A stretch of DNA of 8,536 nt. Source: Clostridia bacterium (lineage in GTDB: Bacteria > Bacillota > DSM-521 > Neomoorellales > SLTJ01). Within the stretch, counting starts at the first letter, position 1. Each line of letters opens with the position of its first letter. Below are positions 1 through 5,422 of the stretch, one piece after another. Location: contig JACIYD010000047.1 in assembly GCA_014360105.1 (NCBI GenBank), positions 1 through 8,536 on the forward strand, written 5' to 3'. The position numbers and the translations under genes were made by a program. Under the pieces are notes generated by a model, which searched no databases, had not been told where the DNA came from, and saw only the letters and a program-made list of their open reading frames with translations.

Positions 1-1156
1 GCCCACGATTTTGCCTTGGGTCAACCGATTCGCGGTTGACCTGTGCCGCCACCGCAACATGAAGCCCCGGTGCAAGCTCGTGATCGTCGATCCGGGCGAC
101 GATGCCGGTCAGCGGACTGACGATAGGGTGCAGCTTTGCCAATGCTTCGGCGGGGGACAAGGCGCGCCAACCACTTTCGCCTTTCCCGATGGCTTGTGCC
201 GGGTTCAGCCTGATCGGCGGCGCTTCGGTAACAGCCGGCGATTCGCCGTCCCCGCAAACGGGGCAATCCTGGAAGTGCGGGGCAGCGTGCGAGCCGAGCG
301 CCAGGCTGGCGCTGTCCAGCGTGACCAGATGCCCGGCAAGCCGGTTGGCATTGCCCATCGCGATATCGCCAATCTCGGTCGCGGCCAGGCCGAAGGCCAG
401 CGACAGCGATCCCGGCGTCCAGCCCAGTGCCGGGCGCAACCCGCCGGGCAGGGCCGGAATCAGGGAATCGCCTGGCCGGTGCGCCATCAGCCGGCGGGCA
501 AGGCAGAAATAGCAGGCTTGGGTGGAATCCGGCGCGGCTGGATTTTCGAAAATCGGGCCGATCCAGGCCTGCATCCCACCCGGCTTCAGCGGGATCCAGC
601 GCCGTGCGCGGCCTTCCGTGCTGCCGGCGAAGCGGGCCAGACTTTCCTGGAGATAGTCATCGACCAGCACGAGCAACAGATCGGCGGCATCGGGCGCGGT
701 TGTGGAAATGCCGCTGCCGGAAAGCATACCGGTCAGGCGTTCGGCTGCCGGCGTGCCGGCGCTTTCGCCGCTGCCCAGCGGCAAGACGCCGACCGACAGG
801 CCTTGCAGGGTACGCATGGCGCTGTCCGGCGCCTGGCCCCGGGCGCTCCAATAGGCATGCAATGGGCGCATTCCCATCAGATCGGACGGCGCTGGAACCG
901 GCACGATATAGGATTTCGCCAGCATGTGTTTCAGGCAGTCCCGGACGGTATCGGCGTCCACGGATCGCGCGAGGGAGTCGACGATCTGCGCCGCCGTCAG
1001 CCGGCCGTCGAGAAGCGGCAGCAAGGCAATATAGAGCCCGCCGGTCAGCCGGTAGCTCTGGGTCTCCGACAGCAGCAGCAGGCGCTCCTCATCCTGGCGG
1101 TGGACGGCGAAATGCGGCGCGATGGCCAGATAGGCCTCTTCCGGCAGGACAGACAT
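1..1156 (-). CDS. TOMM cyclodehydratase: leader-binding (SagC-like) part plus start of YcaO domain, C-terminus cut by window edge
   Basis: This is a 385-codon open frame with no stop, running off the left edge. The enzyme class binds the leader of a ribosomal precursor peptide and, through its YcaO domain, uses ATP to cyclodehydrate Cys/Ser/Thr to azolines. Residues 1-80 or so look like a winged-helix RiPP recognition element (PqqD-like), ending near DTVRDCLKHMLAKSYIV. Residues 95-305 match the E1-like/cyclodehydratase region, with family hallmarks AWIGPIFEN and ACYFCLARRL. Two CxxC pairs, C215/C218 and C298/C301 (DCPVCGDG), should form the structural zinc site. From about 316 the start of YcaO is visible (IRLNPAQA, then HPIVSPLTGIVARIDD). 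The catalytic ATP-binding YcaO core lies outside. I chose the ATG at 1156, with GGGGAG just upstream at short spacing; an in-frame TTG 17 codons upstream is an alternative. It lies 99 bases downstream of the outer-membrane-factor gene, same strand. No precursor peptide gene is visible here. Confidence 0.85.
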   Translation of the reverse strand, partial: MSVLPEEAYLAIAPHFAVHRQDEERLLLLSETQSYRLTGGLYIALLPLLDGRLTAAQIVDSLARSVDADTVRDCLKHMLAKSYIVPVPAPSDLMGMRPLHAYWSARGQAPDSAMRTLQGLSVGVLPLGSGESAGTPAAERLTGMLSGSGISTTAPDAADLLLVLVDDYLQESLARFAGSTEGRARRWIPLKPGGMQAWIGPIFENPAAPDSTQACYFCLARRLMAHRPGDSLIPALPGGLRPALGWTPGSLSLAFGLAATEIGDIAMGNANRLAGHLVTLDSASLALGSHAAPHFQDCPVCGDGESPAVTEAPPIRLNPAQAIGKGESGWRALSPAEALAKLHPIVSPLTGIVARIDDHELAPGLHVAVAAQVNRESVDPRQNRG

Positions 1157-1222
1157 GACTCCCCGATATTCTCTAGCTATTCCATATGGATCGCGCGGCT
1201 GCGCCAACGGACGGTCCGGTGG

Positions 1223-1249
1223 ACTATAACGCGTAGAGCGATGCGACAA
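1223..1249 (-). promoter_or_regulatory. Weak promoter-like pair upstream of the TOMM gene
   Basis: On the minus strand a TTGTCG (1249-1244) and a TATAGT (1228-1223) are separated by 15 bases. The -10-like box matches the consensus at five of six bases, but the spacing is short and the -35-like box is weak. It lies in the 99-base gap between the outer-membrane-factor stop and the TOMM start, so it could let the TOMM gene be transcribed separately from the efflux genes. Chance occurrence is quite possible. Confidence 0.2.
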
Positions 1250-1255
1250 AGGGGG

Positions 1256-2668
1256 TTATCTGGCGTCCCAGCCGCCGCCGAGGGCAGTAACCAGCTGAAT
1301 CGACGCGATGAGCTGCTCCGCGCGGATTTCCAGTGCCGTGCGCCGGCTGGTGTAGGTCTGGTTCTGCGCCACCGAGACTTCCAGGAAAGTCACCAGACCG
1401 GCGCGGTAGCGGTTGGTCACGACGCGTTCATTCTCCTCCGCCAGCTCGACCAGCCTTTGTTGCTGCACGGCCTTCTCGGAGAGGGTCTGAAGCGTGGCCA
1501 GCGCATCCTCCACCTCCTGCATGCCGGTGAGGAAAGTCTGGCGGTAGGCAGCCACCCGCTCGTCATATTGCGCGCGGCTTTGCTCGACCAGTGCGCTGCG
1601 CCGTCCGCTGTCGAACAGGGTCGCCGCCAGCGACGGACCGACCGACCAGATGAATTGCGGTGCGCTGAGCAGGTCGATGAAGCGCCCCTCCTGCAGGACG
1701 CCCTGCGCGCTCAGGGTCAGGTCGGGGAACCAGGCGCCCTCGGCGACGCCGATATTGGCATTGGCCGCGGCGACCAGCCGCTCGGCGGCGGTGATGTCGG
1801 GCCGCCGGGCCAGCAGCGCGGCCGGCATCTGGGCTGGAATAGCGGGCGGCGGCGGCAGCGCATCGGTGCGCGCCACGGCGAAACTGGCGGGCGGCCGGCC
1901 CAGCAGAACGGCAATCGCGTTCTCATTCAGCAGGCGTTGTTGGAGAAGATCGGATTCCTGGGTCAGCAGCGATTGCAGCTGCACTTCCGACTGGATGACA
2001 TCGGCCCGCGCGGCAAGGCCGGCACTGTACTGGTTGCGGGTCAGTTCCAGCGAGCGCGCATAGGCCTCACGGGTCAGTTCCAGCAGACCGAGATAGAGGT
2101 CGGTGGCGCGGATACGCAAGTAAGCCTGGGCCACGGTCGATTGCATGCTGAGCCGCATCGCTTCCAGATCGGCGGCACTGCTGGCAATGCTGGCGCGGTC
2201 GGCTTCCATCTGCCGGCGCAGCTTGCCCCATAGATCCGGCACCCAGCTGGCGGTCGCGCCGACCTGATAGGCGGTGCCGTCGCTGCTGCTGGAAAGGCTC
2301 GAACCGCCGCCATTATTCTCCCGCCCGCTGCGTTGTGCGCTGGCATTGCCCTGAACCTGCGGCAACGCACCGGCGCGGGAAACCCGCAACTGCGCCAGCG
2401 CCTGGCGGTAGCGGGCCTCGGCCTGTGCCACGGACAGGTTCGATCCGGCTGTCGTGCGCATAAGACGGTCGAGTTCCGGGTCGCCATAGATCGCCCACCA
2501 GTCGCCCGATGGCGGCGCCTCCACGCTCGACAGGCTGCGCCAGCCCGCCTCATGCTTGTAGGCTGCCGAAATCGGTACTTCCGGCCGGCTGTAATCCGGT
2601 CCGACCGTACAGCCCGCCAGCACGGCCGAGGTCAGAAGGATCACCGGGAAAAAACCGTGGTGTTTCAT
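1256..2668 (-). CDS. Outer membrane factor lipoprotein of an RND efflux system (NodT/TolC-like)
   Basis: A 470-residue outer-membrane exit duct that would pair with an RND inner-membrane pump and a periplasmic adaptor to expel substrates across the Gram-negative envelope. The N-terminus is a lipoprotein signal: hydrophobic VILLTSAVLAGC with the lipobox Cys at residue 20, followed by TVGPDYSRPEVP, a typical NodT-family opening. Two copies of the outer-membrane-efflux repeat follow, with markers such as DWWAIYGDPELDRL, RPDITAAERLVAAANANIGVA and the C-terminal LVTALGGGWDAR. Length is normal for the family. I chose the ATG at 2668, not an upstream in-frame ATG, because it overlaps the RND stop as ATGA and puts the lipobox at the expected place. 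That overlap implies translational coupling. The gene is complete, ending in TAA at 1256-1258. Confidence 0.95.
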   Translation of the reverse strand: MKHHGFFPVILLTSAVLAGCTVGPDYSRPEVPISAAYKHEAGWRSLSSVEAPPSGDWWAIYGDPELDRLMRTTAGSNLSVAQAEARYRQALAQLRVSRAGALPQVQGNASAQRSGRENNGGGSSLSSSSDGTAYQVGATASWVPDLWGKLRRQMEADRASIASSAADLEAMRLSMQSTVAQAYLRIRATDLYLGLLELTREAYARSLELTRNQYSAGLAARADVIQSEVQLQSLLTQESDLLQQRLLNENAIAVLLGRPPASFAVARTDALPPPPAIPAQMPAALLARRPDITAAERLVAAANANIGVAEGAWFPDLTLSAQGVLQEGRFIDLLSAPQFIWSVGPSLAATLFDSGRRSALVEQSRAQYDERVAAYRQTFLTGMQEVEDALATLQTLSEKAVQQQRLVELAEENERVVTNRYRAGLVTFLEVSVAQNQTYTSRRTALEIRAEQLIASIQLVTALGGGWDAR

Positions 2669-3318
2669 GATGCAAATCCGGTGCGGGCGAAGCGGCGTAG
2701 GCTCCATTGCCGCAGGCGTTCGAAGTAGAGATAGACCACCGGGGTCGTGTACAGGGTCAGTATCTGGCTGACCGCCAGCCCGCCGATGATGGCGATGCCC
2801 AGCGGCTGGCGCATCTCTGCCCCCTCCCCCAGCCCGATGGCAAGCGGCACCGCGCCTAGAAGGCCGGCGAGGTTGGTCATCAGGATCGGGCGCAGCCGCA
2901 GCAAGGCGGCATGGTGAATGGCCTCTACCGGGCTGGCACCGTCGCGGCGCTGCCGCTCCAGCGCGAAATCGACCATCAGGATGGCATTCTTCATCACGAT
3001 ACCAATCAGCAGGAACAGCCCCAGCAGAGCGATCAGCGTGAATTCCGTATTGCTTGCGCGCAGCGCCAGCAGTGCCCCGATACCGGCCGATGGCAGCGTG
3101 GACAGGATGGTCAGCGGATGCAGCGTGCTTTCATACAGCACGCCGAGCAGCAGATAGACCGCCAGCAACACGCCCGCGATAAGCAGCGGCTGGGCCTGTA
3201 CGCTTTCCTGAAAGCCGCGTGACCGTCCGCCGGTGCGGGCCTGAACTTCGGTCGGCAGCAGGATGTCCGCCAGCATCCGGTCGATGGCTTCCTGCGCTTG
3301 CTGCGTGGTGACGCCGGG
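2665..3318 (-). CDS. RND multidrug efflux permease, MdtB/MdtC-like, C-terminal fragment (N-terminal part lost at junction)
   Basis: Only about the last 217 residues remain of a protein normally over 1000 residues long. RND permeases are inner-membrane proton antiporters that feed substrates into an adaptor and outer-membrane duct. The fragment starts within the second periplasmic domain (TPGVTTQQAQEAIDRM) and then shows five hydrophobic segments expected for TM8-TM12: LLIAGVLLAVYLLLGVLYES, HPLTILSTLPSAGIGALLAL, the ALLGLFLLIGIVMKNAILMV stretch, RPILMTNLAGLLGAVPLAIG and the LYTTPVVYLYF end. YES-HPLTILSTLPSAG and KNAILMVDFALE are typical of the MdtB/MdtC branch. Family similarity stops at about 3318-3321, where the other strand becomes CO dehydrogenase. 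An in-frame ATG at 3276 exists but lies inside the conserved domain and is not a true start. The stop TGA overlaps the next gene's ATG. Confidence 0.9.
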   Translation of the reverse strand, partial: PGVTTQQAQEAIDRMLADILLPTEVQARTGGRSRGFQESVQAQPLLIAGVLLAVYLLLGVLYESTLHPLTILSTLPSAGIGALLALRASNTEFTLIALLGLFLLIGIVMKNAILMVDFALERQRRDGASPVEAIHHAALLRLRPILMTNLAGLLGAVPLAIGLGEGAEMRQPLGIAIIGGLAVSQILTLYTTPVVYLYFERLRQWSLRRFARTGFAS

Positions 3319-3321
3319 TGT
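3310..3321. other. Abrupt junction between two unrelated DNA segments (probable chimera)
   Basis: Minus-strand RND coding similarity runs up to about 3318-3321 (the PGVTT segment). Plus-strand CO dehydrogenase similarity begins by about 3315-3320 (VLGLPP). The two overlap by only a few bases (GCCGGGTG region), and in the CO dehydrogenase frame a TGA sits at 3309-3311. Both genes are cut in the middle of conserved domains. No inverted repeats, target duplications, transposase or integrase are seen on either side. Confidence 0.85.
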
Positions 3322-3731
3322 TGGGGCTGCCGCCCGTCTTTCACGTGGGCTCCTGCGTGGACAACACCAGGGCGTCGGACCTCCTCATGGCCATGGCCGA
3401 CGACTTGGGCGTGGATACCCCCAAGGTGCCCTTTGTGGCCTCGGCACCGGAAGCGATGAGCGGCAAGGCCACCAGCATCGGTACCTGGTGCCTGACACTG
3501 GGCCTGCCCACCCACGTGGGGTGCATGCCGCCGGTGGAAGGGAGCGACCTGATCTACAGCATCCTCACCCAGATTGCCAGCGACGTTTACGGCGGCTACT
3601 TCATCTTTGAGATGGACCCCAACGTGGCGGCTCGCAAACTGCTAAACGCTCTTGAGTACCGCACCTGGAAGCTCGGCGTGCACCGTAAGGTGGCCGAAAG
3701 ATTTGAAACGGCCCTTTGTCAGGGATATTAA
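3312..3731 (+). CDS. acsA: CO dehydrogenase subunit of the CODH/acetyl-CoA synthase complex, C-terminal fragment
   Basis: The last 138 or so codons of a Ni-Fe-S carbon monoxide dehydrogenase, usually over 600 residues. The enzyme interconverts CO and CO2 at the C-cluster; in the acetogenic Wood-Ljungdahl pathway CO goes to acetyl-CoA synthase. LGLPPVFHVGSCVDNTRAS carries a C-cluster cysteine (codon 3354-3356). APEAMSGKA carries a Lys (codon 3465-3467) exactly 37 residues later, matching as I recall the C526/K563 spacing of CooS-II from Carboxydothermus. The tail, with GSDLIYSILTQIASDVYGG, FIFEMDP, LEYRTWKLGVH and final CQGY, resembles the acetogen AcsA type, not stand-alone CooS. A GTG at 3318 is not a real start; the N-terminal part is missing at the junction, with TGA at 3309 in the same frame. 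A terminator follows, so this was probably the last gene of its transcript. Confidence 0.88.
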   Translation, partial: RRVLGLPPVFHVGSCVDNTRASDLLMAMADDLGVDTPKVPFVASAPEAMSGKATSIGTWCLTLGLPTHVGCMPPVEGSDLIYSILTQIASDVYGGYFIFEMDPNVAARKLLNALEYRTWKLGVHRKVAERFETALCQGY

Positions 3732-3772
3732 GGATAGCTCTTGTCGTTAAGGGCGGGCGGCTTTCATGTAAG

Positions 3773-3806
3773 GTCGGACGGGAAACCGCCGACCGAAGTT
3801 TTATTA
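3773..3806 (+). terminator. Likely rho-independent terminator after the CO dehydrogenase gene
   Basis: GTCGG-A-CGG (3773-3781) pairs with CCG-CCGAC (3786-3793) around a GAAA loop, with one bulged A. A modest T-rich run, GTTTTATTATGTT, begins five bases later. It lies about 40 bases past the TAA and before the next promoter-like sequence, which is the expected place for an end of transcription. Confidence 0.6.
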
Positions 3807-3811
3807 TGTTA

Positions 3812-3840
3812 TTGACATATGCCCATTAATGTGAGATGAT
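3812..3840 (+). promoter_or_regulatory. Probable sigma-A-type promoter for the DUF5320-type gene
   Basis: A perfect TTGACA (3812-3817), 17 bases of spacer, then GATGAT (3835-3840), which matches TATAAT at four of six positions. It sits in an unusually AT-rich patch right after the terminator and about 40 bases before the start codon at 3883, leaving room for a leader with a strong ribosome binding site. Confidence 0.5.
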
Positions 3841-3868
3841 ATGACCAGAATAACAACCCAGTGTGAAG

Positions 3869-3877
3869 AAGGAGGTG
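3869..3877 (+). promoter_or_regulatory. Strong ribosome binding site that fixes the DUF5320 start
   Basis: AAGGAGGTG is a near-perfect Shine-Dalgarno sequence ending about six bases before the ATG at 3883. It lies inside the longer open frame that begins at the ATG at 3841, so the downstream ATG is the real start. Confidence 0.8.
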
Positions 3878-3882
3878 AAACC

Positions 3883-4254
3883 ATGCCACGGGGAGACCGT
3901 ACAGGACCCTGGGGCCTGGGCCCCATGACCGGCCGCGGCGCGGGTTTTTGCGCCGGTTTTCCGGTCCCGGGCTATCTTAATCCGGGCTATTGGGGGCCTC
4001 GAGGCGCATGGGGCTGGTGGGGCCGCGGCCGCGGCTGGCGCCACCGCTTCTGGGCTACGGGCGTGCCCGGCTGGGCCTGGTGGGGCGGAATGCCCTATCC
4101 GCCTGGCCCGGTGCCAACCCCGCCCTATTGGCAAAAGCCCGCGGGTTCGGAAAAACAGGCGGAGAAGCAGTTCCTGCAGGAACAAGCTAGCTATTTGGAG
4201 AAACAACTGGAGGAACTGAAAAAGCGCCTGACCGAACTCGAAGGGGAGGAATAG
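3883..4254 (+). CDS. Small Gly/Trp-rich protein with C-terminal coiled coil, DUF5320-like
   Basis: A 123-residue protein of unknown function. It opens with MPRGDRTGPWGLGPMTGRGA, the characteristic N-terminus of the DUF5320-type proteins of anaerobic bacteria and archaea, followed by GFCAG. Residues 30-85 are extremely rich in Gly, Trp, Pro and Arg, with WGWWGRGRGWRHRFW and WAWWGG runs and low sequence complexity. Residues 89-121 turn into a charged Lys/Glu/Leu helix (KQLEELKKRLTELE), very likely a short coiled coil for self- or partner association. There is no signal peptide or membrane span. From memory, such genes often stand near NifX-like and Mrp/MinD-like genes, as here. The next gene begins immediately after the TAG, in the same frame. 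I infer a scaffold or accessory role in metal-cluster handling, but nothing in the sequence shows it directly. Confidence 0.8.
   Translation: MPRGDRTGPWGLGPMTGRGAGFCAGFPVPGYLNPGYWGPRGAWGWWGRGRGWRHRFWATGVPGWAWWGGMPYPPGPVPTPPYWQKPAGSEKQAEKQFLQEQASYLEKQLEELKKRLTELEGEE
4242..4250 (+). promoter_or_regulatory. Ribosome binding site supporting an ATT start for the carbonic-anhydrase-like gene
   Basis: AGGGGAGGA lies within the last codons of the DUF5320 gene and ends seven bases before the ATT at 4258. The spacing is ideal for ATT and useless for the GTG at 4291, so it argues for the upstream, unusual start. Confidence 0.6.
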
Positions 4255-4257
4255 GTC

Positions 4258-4791
4258 ATTCTTTACCGCTTTGATGGCCGCGCGCCCCAGGTGGGCGCCG
4301 GTACCTACGTGAGCCCCCTGGCCCTGGTCATCGGCGACGTGCGCATCGGCGAAAGCTGCTACATCGGCCACGGGGCCATCCTCCGGGGTGACTACGGCAC
4401 CATTGTCATCGGCAACGGCACGGCGGTGGAGGAAGCGGTGATCATCCACGCTCCACCCCGTGCCACCTGCCGGATCGGCGAAAAGGTAACGCTTGGCCAC
4501 GGAGCCATCGTCCACGGCGAATCGGTCGGCGACCTGGCCGTGGTGGGCATAGGGGCCGTCCTCGGCCTGCGCTGCCGCATCGGCGCCCGTGCCATCCTCG
4601 GTGAAGGCACGGTAGTCAAAAGCCGCCAGGAAATACCTCCGGGCATGGTGGCCGTAGGCAACCCGGCGCGGGTGGTGCGGGCGGTGACGGCGGCGGACGA
4701 GGAGTTTTGGGCCTGGGGGAAGCAGCTCTACATCGACCTGGCGGCGAAATACCTGGCCCTAGGGATGCGGCCGGTAGCACCGGGGTACTAA
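4258..4791 (+). CDS. Gamma-class carbonic anhydrase family protein (left-handed beta-helix), probable ATT start
   Basis: A 177-residue protein built from left-handed beta-helix hexapeptide repeats (VIGDVRIGESCYIGHGAIL and following), with a C-terminal helix around WAWGKQLYIDLAAKY. Gamma-carbonic anhydrases form trimers that hydrate CO2 with a metal held by three His between subunits. H64 (VIIHAP), H81 and H86 (LGHGAIVHG) fit these ligands. R43 and D45 in the LRGD motif match the conserved Arg/Asp pair. The Asn and Gln that precede the first His in the archaeal Cam enzyme appear to be Ala and Glu here (AVEEAVIIH), and the acidic loop is absent, so catalytic activity is not assured. The family normally opens like MLYRFDGRAPQVG; that reading needs an ATT at 4258, backed by the upstream ribosome binding site. 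The GTG at 4291 would remove 11 conserved residues. Only three bases separate the previous TAG from this start, so the two are co-transcribed and likely coupled. Confidence 0.85.
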   Translation: MLYRFDGRAPQVGAGTYVSPLALVIGDVRIGESCYIGHGAILRGDYGTIVIGNGTAVEEAVIIHAPPRATCRIGEKVTLGHGAIVHGESVGDLAVVGIGAVLGLRCRIGARAILGEGTVVKSRQEIPPGMVAVGNPARVVRAVTAADEEFWAWGKQLYIDLAAKYLALGMRPVAPGY

Positions 4792-5028
4792 CCCCGTTGG
4801 CGGCCAAAGGCGCGGGCGGGGGTAGGAAGATGGCGTTGTATACGCCGCCTGCGAAGGCACAGGAAGGCAGGCCCTGGAAAGCCTCGCCCGGGGAGAGCTA
4901 ACCCTGGTCAGCGTGGGCCAGAGCGGTAAGGCCGCCGGCAGCCGGACTGGTTACATTAGCCGTGAGGGTTGACCGGCAGCATATGCGTTTAGCGGGGAAA
5001 TAAGGAATGGTAGGAGGGTGAGCAGGTC
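4792..5028. other. Intergenic stretch with no assignable gene
   Basis: These 237 bases separate the carbonic-anhydrase-like gene from the NifX-like gene. A frame from 4826 to the TGA at 4972 is open and reads like coding sequence near its end (LARGELTLVSVGQSGKAAG), but it has no ATG, only an internal GTG, and no ribosome binding site. It may be the remnant of a lost gene or chance in GC-rich DNA. I see no recognised riboswitch, tRNA or clear terminator. Confidence 0.4.
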
Positions 5029-5391
5029 TTGCCGAAAGTAGCCATTGCGAGCGAGGGTAACTACGTGAGCGAGCATTTCGGCCACTGCCCGGAGTACACG
5101 ATTTTTGACGTTGAAGGGAACGTGATCAACAACAAAATGGTCGTGCCCAACCCGGGGCACCAGCCGGGGTTCTTGCCCGTTTATCTCGGCCGCCTGGGTG
5201 TAACCCACATCATCGCCGGCGGCATGGGTTACCGGGCCCAGCAGTTGTTCCTGGAGCAAGGCATCGAGCCCATTCTCGGCGTCGAGGGTCAGGTGGACGA
5301 GGTGATCAGGGCCTTTGTGGCCGGCACCCTCGAGCGGGGCGAGAGCCGCTGCCACCACCAGGAAGAAGGCGGCAGTTGCCAGGGGCACTAG
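5029..5391 (+). CDS. NifX/NifB-type dinitrogenase iron-molybdenum cofactor family protein
   Basis: A 120-residue single-domain protein of the family (Nitro_FeMo-Co) whose members bind or carry iron-sulfur or FeMo-cofactor precursors; many relatives in anaerobes have nothing to do with nitrogen fixation. MPKVAIASEG at the N-terminus, then SEHFGHCPEYTIFDVEG with H17, H19 and C20, and the IIAGGMGYRAQQLF block at 61-74 are the family's core motifs. QVDEVIRAFVAGTLE closes the fold. A short tail (CHH, then SCQGH) adds two Cys and three His and could bind metal. The start is TTG at 5029, with AGGAGG at 5012-5017 eleven bases upstream, slightly long spacing. The Mrp-type ATPase follows after 31 bases, implying an operon. 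No nifHDK genes are visible, so I infer a general cluster carrier rather than a nitrogenase factor. Confidence 0.88.
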   Translation: MPKVAIASEGNYVSEHFGHCPEYTIFDVEGNVINNKMVVPNPGHQPGFLPVYLGRLGVTHIIAGGMGYRAQQLFLEQGIEPILGVEGQVDEVIRAFVAGTLERGESRCHHQEEGGSCQGH

Positions 5392-5422
5392 GCACTAATA
5401 TGGAGTCGCGGAGGCAGAGACA

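Noticed and set aside
11..2233. A 740-codon open frame on the plus strand
   Set aside because: It runs antisense through both the TOMM and the outer-membrane-factor genes, is rich in Gln, Arg and Gly, and shows no family motif. It is a shadow frame in GC-rich DNA.
2665..3276. RND fragment as an independent 203-residue membrane protein starting at ATG 3276
   Set aside because: Conserved RND sequence continues upstream of this ATG to the junction and there is no ribosome binding site; it is the tail of a cut gene.
3318..3320. GTG as start of a small CO-dehydrogenase-like protein
   Set aside because: Similarity to full-length CODH begins right at the junction and the fragment lacks most metal ligands, so it is a truncated gene and not a short natural protein.
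3300..3330. Insertion of a mobile element as the cause of the junction
   Set aside because: No transposase, integrase, tRNA, terminal inverted repeat or target duplication is visible on either side.
4830..4901. A 23-codon ORF beginning with ATG at 4830
   Set aside because: Very short, weak ribosome binding site, no recognisable sequence; not enough to call a gene.
5384..5397. A 7-base direct repeat (GGCACTA twice) over the NifX-like stop codon
   Set aside because: Too short to be meaningful; probably local duplication without function.
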